This document shows positions 1 through 8,124 of a DNA stretch of 64,000 nt, in pieces. Origin of the DNA: JBMHDN01 sp049889355 (lineage in GTDB: Bacteria; Pseudomonadota; Alphaproteobacteria; Puniceispirillales; Puniceispirillaceae); assembly GCA_049889355.1 (NCBI GenBank), contig JBMHDN010000030.1:1-64000 (forward strand), in the 5' to 3' direction. The notes below the pieces were generated by a model that searched no databases, was not told the DNA's origin, and was given only the letters and a program-made list of their open reading frames with translations. A program made the position numbers and the translations under genes. The first letter of the stretch is position 1. Each line of letters opens with the position of its first letter.

Positions 1-64
<64 letters not shown>

Positions 65-172
65 AGCAACACAACTTGCCCTAGCCTCTCCTGGTCACAA
101 ACTGGCTCATCAAAAAACACTGAGTGACGGCCGCAAACATATGCTGAACGTAGGTTACACGCTGTCACCTAG

Positions 173-200
173 GTCACATCTCAGTCACAACTGGGTCACA
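173..200. repeat. Three GTCACA motifs phased at 11 bp
   Basis: GTCACA begins at 173, 184 and 195, so the three copies lie on the same face of the helix. The intervening five bases differ between copies, so this is conservation of a hexamer with fixed spacing and not a simple duplicated unit. That pattern fits a protein-binding direct repeat. No binding family can be named from sequence alone. Confidence 0.5.
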
Positions 201-282
201 AATGCTTTGACATTAACGCTCTTTAGATGCGAATCTAGCCATAACAACAATGAGGTTGTGACAAGCGTCTAAAGGCCAAAGA

Positions 283-315
283 ACCTAAAGAAAACAAAGA
301 TTTACTGAAAGTAAA
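283..315 (-). terminator. Possible terminator of tRNA-Met
   Basis: Read on the minus strand, a six-base stem (TTTACT/AGTAAA, loop TTC, 301-315) begins two bases after the tRNA CCA end and is followed by a T-rich tail. The stem is A/T rich and therefore weak, but position and tail suit an intrinsic terminator. Confidence 0.4.
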
Positions 316-317
316 GT

Positions 318-394
318 TGGTAGCGGAGGAGGGACTCGAACCCCCGACACGCGGATTATGATTCCGCTGCTCTAACCACCTGAGCTACTCCGCC
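318..394 (-). tRNA. tRNA-Met (CAT), elongator type
   Basis: The minus strand folds as a full 77-nt tRNA. It has a 7-bp acceptor stem GGCGGAG/CTCCGCT (first pair a G-T wobble) and a D arm with GCTCAG and GGTTAGAGC. The anticodon stem GCGGA/TCCGC holds the loop ATCATAA, giving anticodon CAT. The T arm is GGGGGTTCGAGTCCC, and CCA is encoded. The acceptor and anticodon stems match my memory of alphaproteobacterial elongator tRNA-Met and lack the three G-C pairs of the initiator anticodon stem. A CAT anticodon can also be tRNA-Ile2 (lysidine), which I consider less likely here. Confidence 0.93.
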
Positions 395-434
395 ACACGG
401 CCTTGACGGACATGCCGTCGCCTGAAGATAGTGC

Positions 435-464
435 TGTATAAATCCAACCCTTGCCTGTGGTCAA
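435..464 (-). promoter_or_regulatory. Sigma70-type promoter for tRNA-Met
   Basis: On the minus strand TTGACC (464-459) is followed after 18 bases by TATACA (440-435), placing a start near 428, about 34 nt ahead of the tRNA 5' end. Both hexamers are close to consensus and correctly oriented. This is inferred by eye. Confidence 0.5.
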
Positions 465-548
465 GTACTGGCTTCTGAAAAATCAGCTAAAAGCCAAAAA
501 AACATGCCTTGCCCCGCACGCTCACCTTGTGAATCTTATCTACATCCC

Positions 549-708
549 CCCAAGCTCATCCCCCCAAGCTCATCCCTGGCTCATCCCTGGCTCATCCCTC
601 GCCAATCCTTGACTAATCCCTGGCTCATCCCTCGCTAATCACTCGCCAATCCTTGGCTAATCTCTGGCTGATCCTTGGCTCATCCTTGTCTGATCTCTGG
701 CTGATACC
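549..708. repeat. Tandem array: 2 x 14 bp then 12 x 11 bp
   Basis: Two identical 14-bp units (CCCAAGCTCATCCC, 549-562 and 563-576) run directly into twelve consecutive 11-bp units with no spacing error (577-708). The 11-bp consensus is TGGCTMATCCY, where M is C or A. The units diverge mostly at positions 2-6 and 10-11, while TC or TAAT-like cores persist, so the array is old enough to have mutated without losing register. It ends 84 bases before the PEPC-like start codon. The unit length equals one helical turn, which suits phased protein binding or an upstream activating element. Replication slippage alone is the alternative. Confidence 0.92.
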
Positions 709-792
709 ATCATTTTTTCATCACTATTGGAGGGCGGGTTACTATCGGCTATGCTTAATATCTGGTTTTTATAGGCTTTGGAGCCGTTGCGT

Positions 793-3642
793 ATGACTAA
801 CAAGAAAGGGCAAAACAGCATGTCTGAACAGCCACAACACAGCTTGTATAATCGCTATAAAACACAGCTTATTTCTCTGCGTGCACAAGGCATGCAAATC
901 TCAGATATCAATCCTGTCTCTGCGCTGGCTGATATGATCTCAGACCAGCTTTATCATGGCCAGTTAGAGCGCGGGGAATTAAAGGCCCTGATAGGCGATA
1001 TCACGCAAAATGTCTGGCAGAAACAGGCATCAGAGTTAGCAGGCAAAACCAATTTAAGCGATTTTGACCCCGCCTTTAAGGCAGTGCGTAGTGCCCTGTC
1101 AGGCTGTGATATGACCAAGCCTCTTTACCGCGCTGTCTTTACCGCCCATCCAGTGTTTGCTTTGCAAAAGGACCAGTCAGATGCACTTTGTGATGCCGCC
1201 TGCCATCTATCAGCTGATGGGAGAACTGTGCAGGTACCAAGACGTGCTTATCAGCCGCGTGCTGGCGTGACCCTGACACAAGAACATCAAGAAGCGATGC
1301 AGGCTCTTGGCCATGCACGCGCTAGTATTGCACAGATAAATGACCATCTGCTGGCAGATTTAGCAGCGGGTGAACCAGCGCGCTGGCGTGATGGGTTGCC
1401 GGTGATGCTGGGGGTATCAACCTGGGTCGGATATGATTTAGATGGCCGCTCTGATATCAGCTGGCTCGATACATTAATGCTGAGGGTGCGTGAAAAACAG
1501 ATGGCCTTGCATGGCTATCAAAAGACCTTGCAAAATATCATAGCCAAAGGCGTAACAGATAGCGCGTTAGAGACAGCCTTGTCTGCACTCGCCGCTGAAG
1601 AGGCCGCTTGTTCAGCGGCACTTGATGATTTTACAAAACTGCAAGCAAGCCAATCTGGCGCATTTGACACCAGCCTGTTTGAAAAAACCTTTAACCGCTT
1701 TACTGAGCGGAGCGATAAGCTGGTTGCTTCTGGCGAATTTGCGCGATCTCTTCAAGATATCGCAAAGACCCTGACAGATTTGGATGTCGCGCGCGCCCTA
1801 ATGGTACTGGCGGCCGATATCGCTACCCACGGGTTTGGCATGGGCGAGGTGCATTTGCGCATCAATGCCGTGCAATTGAGAAATGCTATGCGGGCGGTGG
1901 ATGGGCGCAGCCTCTCGTCATCTGATGACAGCCTATCCTCGCGTATTTTAATGGATAGGCTGGCCTCGCGCATCGAGACCGAAGCGCCATGGCAGATTAA
2001 TTTTGCCAGCATCGAGAGCGAAGCCGCAACCGCCCGCCGCCAGCTGATGCTGGCTGCACAATTTATCAAACATATTGATAGCGACCAGCCGGTGCGCTTG
2101 CTGATCGCTGAATGTGAGCGGCCGATTACCTTTATGTCCGCCCTCTATCTGGCGCAAAAATTTGGGATCAGCGATAGGCTGGATATCTCGCCTCTGTTTG
2201 AAACCTCCTTCGGGCTGGAACATGGGGCCGGGATGATGGCCCAACTTTTTGAGCATGAGGCGGTACGCCGCTATATTGCGAGGCGTGGGCGTGTTGCTAT
2301 CCAGCTTGGCTTTAGTGATGCAGGCCGGTTTATGGGCCAGCTGGCCGCCAATCTTGCCATTGAACGTCTGCAGGTGAAATTGATCAAGCTGGTGGCACGG
2401 CATTTTGGTTCTGAGATTGATTTGCTGATGTTCAACACCCATGGCGACTCGCTTGGCCGCGGCTGTGCCCGCCCGGATATGCGTGCGCGCCAGGATTTTA
2501 TCCTCACCCCCTTTACCCGCCATACAGCCCATGAGGCAGATGTGCATATCTATCACCAATCGAGCTTTCAGGGCGGTGATGGCTATCGCCTTTTTGGCAA
2601 TCAGAGGCTCTCAGATGCAGCGATGTCTGCATTGGTGCTGGCTGAACGCCAAGAGGTGGTGGCGGCATGGCAGAACGACCCATTCTATAATCAGTCTGAT
2701 TTTGCCCTTGATCTGTTTTTATCTTTGAAAAACTGGCATGAGAAGCTCTTTGCCTCGGCAGATTATGCACGCACGCTCGATGTGTTTGGCGCCAACCTCT
2801 TGCCCAAGACCGGATCGCGCCCAGCCAAAAGAGTGGTCCAAGCTGGCAATGAGCGCGGCGATCCCTCAAAAATCAGGGCGATACCGCATAATGCCATTTT
2901 GCAACAGCTTGGCTTTTTAGCAATAGTTGTCTCTGGCATTGGCACAGCCGCCAATGTTGACAGAGATCAATTCGCCGAGATTTTCAGCCAGTCGCCGCGC
3001 TTGCAACAATTCATGCGCCATGTTGATGAAGCCAAACAGCATGGCTCGCTTAACACGTTGCTCGCTTATGCCAGACTGATGGATAATGGCTTTTGGATTG
3101 GCCGCGCCTATCATGGTGATCAACGGGCTAATCAGCGCGCCTATCGCCAGCTTGCCAGCCATCTGGAGGGTGCAGAATTCGCCACTGCGATGCGCCAGAC
3201 AGCCTGGCGCCTGCGTGATGATTTGATCCATCTCTACCGGCTGTTTGGCGTGCTTGACCTGAGCTCGCCGCGCACCACTGGCGACCAGCGTCTTGATTTG
3301 GATTTGCTCCATGCGGTGCGTCTAGCATTGATCATAGACTCGCTGATCCGAGTGGCCAAAGCCCCGCGCTTTGCTGAATCTAATCGTCATTCAAATGCGG
3401 ATTTGATCAATGCGGCTTTAAGGTTGGATTTTGAAACCGCTGCGCTGATCATCGGGCTGGAATTTCCAGAGACCGATTCACAAGCTGGTTTTGATTTGGA
3501 AGAGGCTGAAAATTACAGCCAGTCAGAAACACAAGGCTATCAGGCAACACGTGCACAATTACTAGACCCGCTTTTGGACAATCAACAGACCATCCGCGAG
3601 ATTACCCAGCTAATATCTGGCCATTATGGTGCACATGGATAG
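793..3642 (+). CDS. Divergent phosphoenolpyruvate carboxylase homologue with altered catalytic loop
   Basis: A 949-residue protein with the overall layout of PEP carboxylase. FTAHP lies near residue 116 and WVGYDLDG replaces the family WMGGDRDG. LFET, GFSD, SLGRG and a SRPAKR...IRAIP block follow. Key residues differ from canonical enzymes. The GYSDSAKDAG motif reads GFSDAGRFMG, so the catalytic Lys is replaced (Arg about 512). The mobile FHGRGG loop reads FNTHGD (547-552), losing the His-Gly-Arg-Gly-Gly signature. It may be a subfamily with changed chemistry or a non-catalytic homologue; normal anaplerotic PEPC activity should not be assumed. The start at 793 is preferred for its TTGGAG ribosome site; 778 (TTG) and 820 are alternatives. 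It stands alone, convergent with mnmA. Confidence 0.8.
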   Translation: MTNKKGQNSMSEQPQHSLYNRYKTQLISLRAQGMQISDINPVSALADMISDQLYHGQLERGELKALIGDITQNVWQKQASELAGKTNLSDFDPAFKAVRSALSGCDMTKPLYRAVFTAHPVFALQKDQSDALCDAACHLSADGRTVQVPRRAYQPRAGVTLTQEHQEAMQALGHARASIAQINDHLLADLAAGEPARWRDGLPVMLGVSTWVGYDLDGRSDISWLDTLMLRVREKQMALHGYQKTLQNIIAKGVTDSALETALSALAAEEAACSAALDDFTKLQASQSGAFDTSLFEKTFNRFTERSDKLVASGEFARSLQDIAKTLTDLDVARALMVLAADIATHGFGMGEVHLRINAVQLRNAMRAVDGRSLSSSDDSLSSRILMDRLASRIETEAPWQINFASIESEAATARRQLMLAAQFIKHIDSDQPVRLLIAECERPITFMSALYLAQKFGISDRLDISPLFETSFGLEHGAGMMAQLFEHEAVRRYIARRGRVAIQLGFSDAGRFMGQLAANLAIERLQVKLIKLVARHFGSEIDLLMFNTHGDSLGRGCARPDMRARQDFILTPFTRHTAHEADVHIYHQSSFQGGDGYRLFGNQRLSDAAMSALVLAERQEVVAAWQNDPFYNQSDFALDLFLSLKNWHEKLFASADYARTLDVFGANLLPKTGSRPAKRVVQAGNERGDPSKIRAIPHNAILQQLGFLAIVVSGIGTAANVDRDQFAEIFSQSPRLQQFMRHVDEAKQHGSLNTLLAYARLMDNGFWIGRAYHGDQRANQRAYRQLASHLEGAEFATAMRQTAWRLRDDLIHLYRLFGVLDLSSPRTTGDQRLDLDLLHAVRLALIIDSLIRVAKAPRFAESNRHSNADLINAALRLDFETAALIIGLEFPETDSQAGFDLEEAENYSQSETQGYQATRAQLLDPLLDNQQTIREITQLISGHYGAHG

Positions 3643-3659
3643 GACGGGATAGGATAGAT

Positions 3660-4868
3660 TCAGCCTGCCTGCGCATCAACAGCGGTTGGGGCAGCGGCAA
3701 TCCAGCCGCCGCCCATCAGCCAGTCAGGTTCTTCTGCATCATAAATGACACCTGCCTGACCACGGGCAATGCCATATTGCGGCACATCTAGCCTCAGAAC
3801 TGCCTGACCTTTTTCATCCTGGCTGAGCATGGCTGGCACCGCGATACCTGTATTGCGCAGCTTGACCAACACAGCGCGCTCATCCTGGGTCTCTGCTAGC
3901 CAATTCATCTCATTCAGATAAACCGTCTCGCAGGCCAGCGCCTCTTTTGGCCCGACAATCACCTGTTTTTCGGCTGCGTTAATGCCAACCACATAGAGCG
4001 GGCCCTCATCCTCATCAGCCTCTTTGCGCCCACCGATACCAAGCCCGCGGCGCTGGCCGATGGTATAATCGATGACGCCTTGATGCTGGCCAAGAACCGT
4101 CCCGTCTAAATGCACAATATCGCCTGCTTCAATCGCACCCGGGCGCAGGCGGCGCACCACATCTCCATATTTACCATTCGGTACGAAACAGATATCCTGA
4201 CTATCTGGCTTATCTTGGACAATCAGGCCGAATTTCTGGGCGATTTCGCGGGTTTGATCCTTATTCATAGCGCCAAGTGGAAAGCGCAGGAAATCAAGCT
4301 GTTCAGGGGTGGTGGCAAACATGAAATAAGATTGATCTTTGCCTGAATCCACGCCGCGCTTCAGCTTGAGCTGATTGCCCTCAGCGATGCGGCGGACATA
4401 ATGACCAGTGGCCAGACAATCTGCACCCAAATCATGTGCTGTTTTCAACAGATCAGTAAATTTCACCGTCTGGTTACAACGCACACATGGAATTGGCGTG
4501 TGACCGGCCAGATAGCTATCGGCAAAATCATCCATCACCTGCTGTTTAAACAGGCTTTCATAATCCAGCACATAATGCGGAATACCAAGGCCAGCCGCCA
4601 CGGTTCTGGCATCATGAATATCAGCCCCAGCACAGCATGCGCCTTTTGCCGCAATCGCGGTGCCATGATCATAAAGCTGCAGCGTGATCCCGATGACCTC
4701 ATAGCCTTGATCAGCCAGCATGGCTGCCACAACCGAGCTGTCGACACCGCCTGACATGGCCACCACCACCCGCGTATCAGCTGGCGATTTGGCAAAACCA
4801 AGGGAATTGAGACCATCTGCTTGGCCGCTCTCCCGATTTCTGGCATGTGATGCGGTGTCAGTATTCAT
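3660..4868 (-). CDS. mnmA: tRNA-specific 2-thiouridylase
   Basis: MnmA adenylates and thiolates uridine 34 of tRNA-Lys, -Glu and -Gln in the cytoplasm. The protein has 402 residues. The PP-loop SGGVDSS sits near residues 39-45, after an N-terminal extension of about 30 residues that is longer than usual. The catalytic cysteines are recognisable in CVRCNQ (first) and DICFV (second), followed by the C-terminal barrel with YTIGQRRGLGI. GGATAGG precedes the ATG. It is the last gene of a minus-strand group with a cysteine desulfurase and cysE, consistent with a sulfur relay, although a TusA-like carrier is not seen. It is convergent with the PEPC-like gene, 17 bases away. Confidence 0.97.
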   Translation of the reverse strand: MNTDTASHARNRESGQADGLNSLGFAKSPADTRVVVAMSGGVDSSVVAAMLADQGYEVIGITLQLYDHGTAIAAKGACCAGADIHDARTVAAGLGIPHYVLDYESLFKQQVMDDFADSYLAGHTPIPCVRCNQTVKFTDLLKTAHDLGADCLATGHYVRRIAEGNQLKLKRGVDSGKDQSYFMFATTPEQLDFLRFPLGAMNKDQTREIAQKFGLIVQDKPDSQDICFVPNGKYGDVVRRLRPGAIEAGDIVHLDGTVLGQHQGVIDYTIGQRRGLGIGGRKEADEDEGPLYVVGINAAEKQVIVGPKEALACETVYLNEMNWLAETQDERAVLVKLRNTGIAVPAMLSQDEKGQAVLRLDVPQYGIARGQAGVIYDAEEPDWLMGGGWIAAAPTAVDAQAG

Positions 4869-4916
4869 CGCCTATCCATTATTCAGCGCATGATATAACG
4901 CGCCTTTTATCAGCCC

Positions 4917-5231
4917 TTACATATCCTCTGGGACACGCACGGTGATACCGTCCAATTCAGCTGACATTTTGATCTGACAACCAAGACGCGAAGTTTCTTC
5001 GGTATTAAAGGCCAAATCCAGCATGTCCATCTCATCTTCAGACGGGCCACCTGTTTTCGCAAAATCAGCCTCAGAGACAATCACATGACAGGTCGCACAA
5101 GACAGGCTACCACCACAGGTGCCTTCCAAGCCGACATTATTATCACGGCCGGCTTCCATAATGCTTGTCCCGTCTGCAACCTCGACAGTTTGTGTTGAAC
5201 CATCTGGCTTCATAAAATTAATTACTGGCAT
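4917..5231 (-). CDS. [2Fe-2S] ferredoxin, adrenodoxin type
   Basis: A 104-residue electron carrier of the adrenodoxin/Fdx family. The cluster cysteines follow the CX5CX2C pattern (CGGSLSCATC), with the fourth Cys in RLGCQI about 37 residues later. The C-terminal VRVPED ending is typical. AGAGGATG provides a good ribosome site before MPVINF. It lies between the cysteine desulfurase and mnmA on the same strand, which suggests it supplies electrons for Fe-S or sulfur-transfer steps driven by that desulfurase. The exact partner cannot be read from sequence. Confidence 0.93.
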   Translation of the reverse strand: MPVINFMKPDGSTQTVEVADGTSIMEAGRDNNVGLEGTCGGSLSCATCHVIVSEADFAKTGGPSEDEMDMLDLAFNTEETSRLGCQIKMSAELDGITVRVPEDM

Positions 5232-5331
5232 ATCATCCTCTGATTGCTGGCGTTATCTTCCTACCTACACCTGCTTTTAAAGTTAGTGTGCAACTGGCCC
5301 CGAACATTTTATACGGGTTTTACCCGCCTAT

Positions 5332-6465
5332 TTATGCTTGGCGTTTATAGAGATCAATAAGCTGATCAGCAAGCATCATCAATTCATCGCGCTGGCTATC
5401 CCAACCAAAAGAGATGCGCAGGCATGACGCGGCTAAATCGTGATAGCCCATCGCCTCTATCACATGGCTAGATTTCACTTTACCTGAAGAACAGGCAGAA
5501 CCCGCACTAACTGAAAAGCCAGCCAAATCAAGGGCCATCACAGCGCTGGTAGCAGACCAGCCTGGAAAGCCAAGACAAAGGGTATTTGAAAGCCGTGGCA
5601 CCGCTTCGGAAAAACAAATAACCGAAGGACAAGAGATGCGGATATGCGCGCAGATCTCATCGCGCCAGCTTTGCCAGATTTCTGTCTGAGCCTGCCGCTT
5701 TTCAGTTGCCTCTGCTGCGGCTCCAAAACCAACAATACCTATTAAATTTTCAGTGCCTGCACGCCAGCCCTGTTCCTGACCACCGCCATGAAGCATGGCA
5801 GGCACGCGCCTGCCTGCCCGCACCCACAATGCACCAACCCCGGCTGGACCGCCCATCTTATGAGCTGAAAAACTGGCGAAATCGAGTCCGTCAGCTGCAA
5901 GCGCAGATAATGAGGTTTCTATATTTACCGGCACCTTACCTGGCAGCTGTGCCATATCACTATGAAAGAAAACACCTGCCTCTTTGGTGATGGCGGCGAT
6001 TTCTGATAGGGGCTGAATAACTCCTGTCTCGTTATTTGCTGCCATCACAGAGACCAGGGTCTTAGCCCGCACATCATCTGAGAGATCATCAAGAGCAGAG
6101 CGCAGCATATCCAGCTTCACAAGGCCATTTTCATCCACTTCAATGAAATGGGCATCAGGCCGCGCTTGACGCACAGCGTCATGTTCAATGGTTGTGGTGA
6201 TCACCTGTTCAAAACCGGCCAGCACCATATTGTTCGATTCTGTTGCACCGCTGGTAAAGATCAATTCAGCTGGCTGACACTCTAATAGGCTGGCAATCTG
6301 GCGACGTGCTTTTTCCATTTCAAAGCGGGCCTGGCGTCCATGATGATGTACAGAAGAAGGGTTAGCCGGGGCGCCCATCACGCTTTGCATCGCCGCCATA
6401 GCTGCGTCATGAAGCGGGGTTGTGGCATTATAATCCAGATAGATAGGCAGATGTGAGGCTGGCAT
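5332..6465 (-). CDS. Cysteine desulfurase, NifS/IscS family
   Basis: A 377-residue class V aminotransferase-fold enzyme that removes sulfur from cysteine as a protein-bound persulfide. The N-terminal IYLDYNATTP motif is diagnostic. The PLP lysine is in SFSAHKMGGP. The persulfide cysteine is in GSACSSGK near residue 325, on an IscS-like (group I) loop. No strong ribosome site precedes the ATG, so the start is less certain than the body. It sits 28 bases after cysE and about 100 before the ferredoxin, forming a cysteine synthesis-to-sulfur transfer set. No suf or isc scaffold genes follow, so it may serve MnmA or a remote SUF system. Confidence 0.93.
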   Translation of the reverse strand: MPASHLPIYLDYNATTPLHDAAMAAMQSVMGAPANPSSVHHHGRQARFEMEKARRQIASLLECQPAELIFTSGATESNNMVLAGFEQVITTTIEHDAVRQARPDAHFIEVDENGLVKLDMLRSALDDLSDDVRAKTLVSVMAANNETGVIQPLSEIAAITKEAGVFFHSDMAQLPGKVPVNIETSLSALAADGLDFASFSAHKMGGPAGVGALWVRAGRRVPAMLHGGGQEQGWRAGTENLIGIVGFGAAAEATEKRQAQTEIWQSWRDEICAHIRISCPSVICFSEAVPRLSNTLCLGFPGWSATSAVMALDLAGFSVSAGSACSSGKVKSSHVIEAMGYHDLAASCLRISFGWDSQRDELMMLADQLIDLYKRQA

Positions 6466-6493
6466 ATGAAAAATCAGCTTGGCTAATAACAGG

Positions 6494-7237
6494 TTATTTC
6501 TTCAGAGATGAGGCGCTGGCTTCTGCTTTTTTCGCTGTGGCCAAAGGCGGCTCACGCTCATCTGTCTCTTGTGCAGCGCGCAAGGCGGCAAGTTCTTGAC
6601 GCAAAGCTTCGATTTGCTGCCCCATCACTTCGAGCACCTGCTCTTGTGGATCTGCCTTGGTATTATCTGTCACGCCATAGGCCGTAAAGCGCTCATTTGC
6701 GCGCTTTTTAGCGAGCGGCTTGGCTGGTACACCGACCACAGTGACCCCTTCGCTGACATCACGGGTTACCACAGAATTGCTGCCGACACGCGCACAGCGT
6801 GCCACCTGGACCGGCCCCAGCACACTGGCCCCTGCCCCCACAATCACATGATCACCCAAAGTTGGATGGCGTTTGGTATCGCGTTGCTCAGCTGAATTTT
6901 CAGACGGGTTTGTCCCGCCTAGCGTGACGCCGTGATAGAGCGTTACATGATTGCCAATCTCTGCAGTCTCGCCAATCACAACCCCCATACCATGATCAAT
7001 AAAAAAGCTGCGGCCGATTTTCGCGCCAGGGTGAATTTCAATACCGGTCAGCCAGCGTGCAATCTGCATCAGCCAGCGTGCAAATCCCTGTAAGCCCAGC
7101 GACCACAGCCCATGCGACAAACGGTAAAACAACATGACATGAAAGCTGGGATAGATGAAAATCGCAGAAATCCGGCCACGCGCTGCCGGATCGCGTGCCA
7201 GAATGGCATCTAAATCTGATTTAAGATGTGAGAACAT
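6494..7237 (-). CDS. cysE: Serine O-acetyltransferase
   Basis: CysE acetylates L-serine with acetyl-CoA to O-acetylserine, the precursor for cysteine. The 247-residue protein has the helical N-terminal part and then the left-handed beta-helix hexapeptide repeats (IEIHPGAKIG, FIDHGMGVVIGET, NHVTLYHGVTLGGT, VIVGAGASVLG). The catalytic His is in DHGMGVVIGE. The start at 7237 (MFSHLK) is chosen because CGGAGAG precedes it; an upstream in-frame ATG at 7276 lacks such a site. The C-terminus carries an Ala/Lys-rich tail (ATAKKAEASASSLKK). It leads the minus-strand sulfur set and is divergent from the hydrolase gene. Confidence 0.96.
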   Translation of the reverse strand: MFSHLKSDLDAILARDPAARGRISAIFIYPSFHVMLFYRLSHGLWSLGLQGFARWLMQIARWLTGIEIHPGAKIGRSFFIDHGMGVVIGETAEIGNHVTLYHGVTLGGTNPSENSAEQRDTKRHPTLGDHVIVGAGASVLGPVQVARCARVGSNSVVTRDVSEGVTVVGVPAKPLAKKRANERFTAYGVTDNTKADPQEQVLEVMGQQIEALRQELAALRAAQETDEREPPLATAKKAEASASSLKK

Positions 7238-7395
7238 GCATTCTCTCCGTTCCACGAACGATGTAGCGGTTTTCATATCGCCTTTTGGCCTTGCCTATAG
7301 TCTAGCAATCTTGCAAGAAACTTGGAATAGGCCGTGACTTCATATATAAGCATGCCGAGACGATTAGCAAGACACCATCATTCCGGACGGATATT

Positions 7396-8067
7396 ATGCC
7401 TGAAGTCATCATTAATGGCCCAAAAGGGCGCTTAGAGTGCCGACATATGCCAGGGCCGACCCCTGATGCGCCCACTGCCCTCATTCTGCATCCTGAGCCT
7501 GATAAGGGCGGGACCATGAATAACCGCGTGGTTTATGCCCTCTATAAGCTGTTTCAGGCACGTGGTTTTGCGGTAATGCGCTTTAATTTCAGAGGTGTTG
7601 GCCGTTCTGAAGGCACCTATGATAGCGGTGAAGGTGAACTCGCAGATGCAGCAACCGCCATGGATTGGCTGCAAGCCCATTACCCAGCTTCCAGCTCATG
7701 CTGGATTGCCGGCTTTTCTTTTGGTGCATGGATTGGCATGCAGCTGATGATGCGCCGCCCTGAAATTACCGGCTTTGTCTCTGTATCGCCGCCTGCCACC
7801 ACCCATGATTTCGCCTTTCTTGCCCCTTGCCCGGTATCTGGTCTGATTGTTCAAGGCGGTGCCAACGAGCAGGTGCCGACCGATAAGCTGATGCAGCTGG
7901 TTGAAAAAATCTCTAAGCAAAAGGGTGTGGTTATTGATGTGGATGTGATTGAGGAAGCCAACCACTTCTTCAGCGCCCATCTGGACGAAGCCATTGCATC
8001 TGTTGGACGTTATCTTGAGCGCACAGATTCTGACTTGAATGAACCTGACAACGAGCTGATTGGCTAA
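7396..8067 (+). CDS. Alpha/beta hydrolase, small serine esterase-like
   Basis: A 223-residue cytoplasmic alpha/beta-hydrolase. HPEPDKGGTMNN lies near residue 32, an oxyanion/cap region typical of the bacterial YisY/YtmA-like short hydrolases. NFRGVGRSEG follows. The nucleophile elbow GFSFGAW places the Ser at 108, and the catalytic His is probably in EANHFF near 186. No signal peptide. The natural substrate is unknown. It is 57 bases upstream of tyrS on the same strand and divergent from cysE, so it may share a transcript with tyrS. Confidence 0.85.
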   Translation: MPEVIINGPKGRLECRHMPGPTPDAPTALILHPEPDKGGTMNNRVVYALYKLFQARGFAVMRFNFRGVGRSEGTYDSGEGELADAATAMDWLQAHYPASSSCWIAGFSFGAWIGMQLMMRRPEITGFVSVSPPATTHDFAFLAPCPVSGLIVQGGANEQVPTDKLMQLVEKISKQKGVVIDVDVIEEANHFFSAHLDEAIASVGRYLERTDSDLNEPDNELIG

Positions 8068-8124
8068 ATCAGCATAGTGACTATTGTTAGGCAAACTTTG
8101 CCATTGACCAATATTGAGAGCGTT

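Larger units (their letters stand above)
65..317. other. Non-coding stretch with periodic GTCACA motifs and a dyad
   Basis: No open frame of gene quality is seen here. The stretch holds GTCACA three times at exact 11-bp steps (173, 184, 195), with further copies or near copies at 93, 154 and 164. A TTGACA hexamer lies at 207-212. A long imperfect inverted repeat follows, with outer arms 221-230 and 265-274 (9 of 10 paired) and inner arms 244-248 and 255-259. The layout resembles an operator array in front of a small transcript, but no -10 element is convincing and no product is evident. Confidence 0.45.
395..792. other. Intergenic region between tRNA-Met and the PEPC-like gene
   Basis: About 400 bases without a gene. 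It contains the tRNA promoter (435-464), the tandem array at 549-708, and the immediate upstream region of the PEPC-like gene with its TTGGAG ribosome-binding site near 778-783. One sequence one base off a DnaA box occurs at 536-544, which is expected by chance. Confidence 0.7.

Noticed and set aside
536..544. A sequence one base off a DnaA box (TTATCTACA) near repeats
   Set aside because: A single near-match is expected by chance in 64 kb, and no dnaA, dnaN, gidA or hemE gene is nearby to support an origin.
549..708. Array read as a CRISPR
   Set aside because: The units are contiguous, 11-14 bp, with no spacers, and no cas genes are present.
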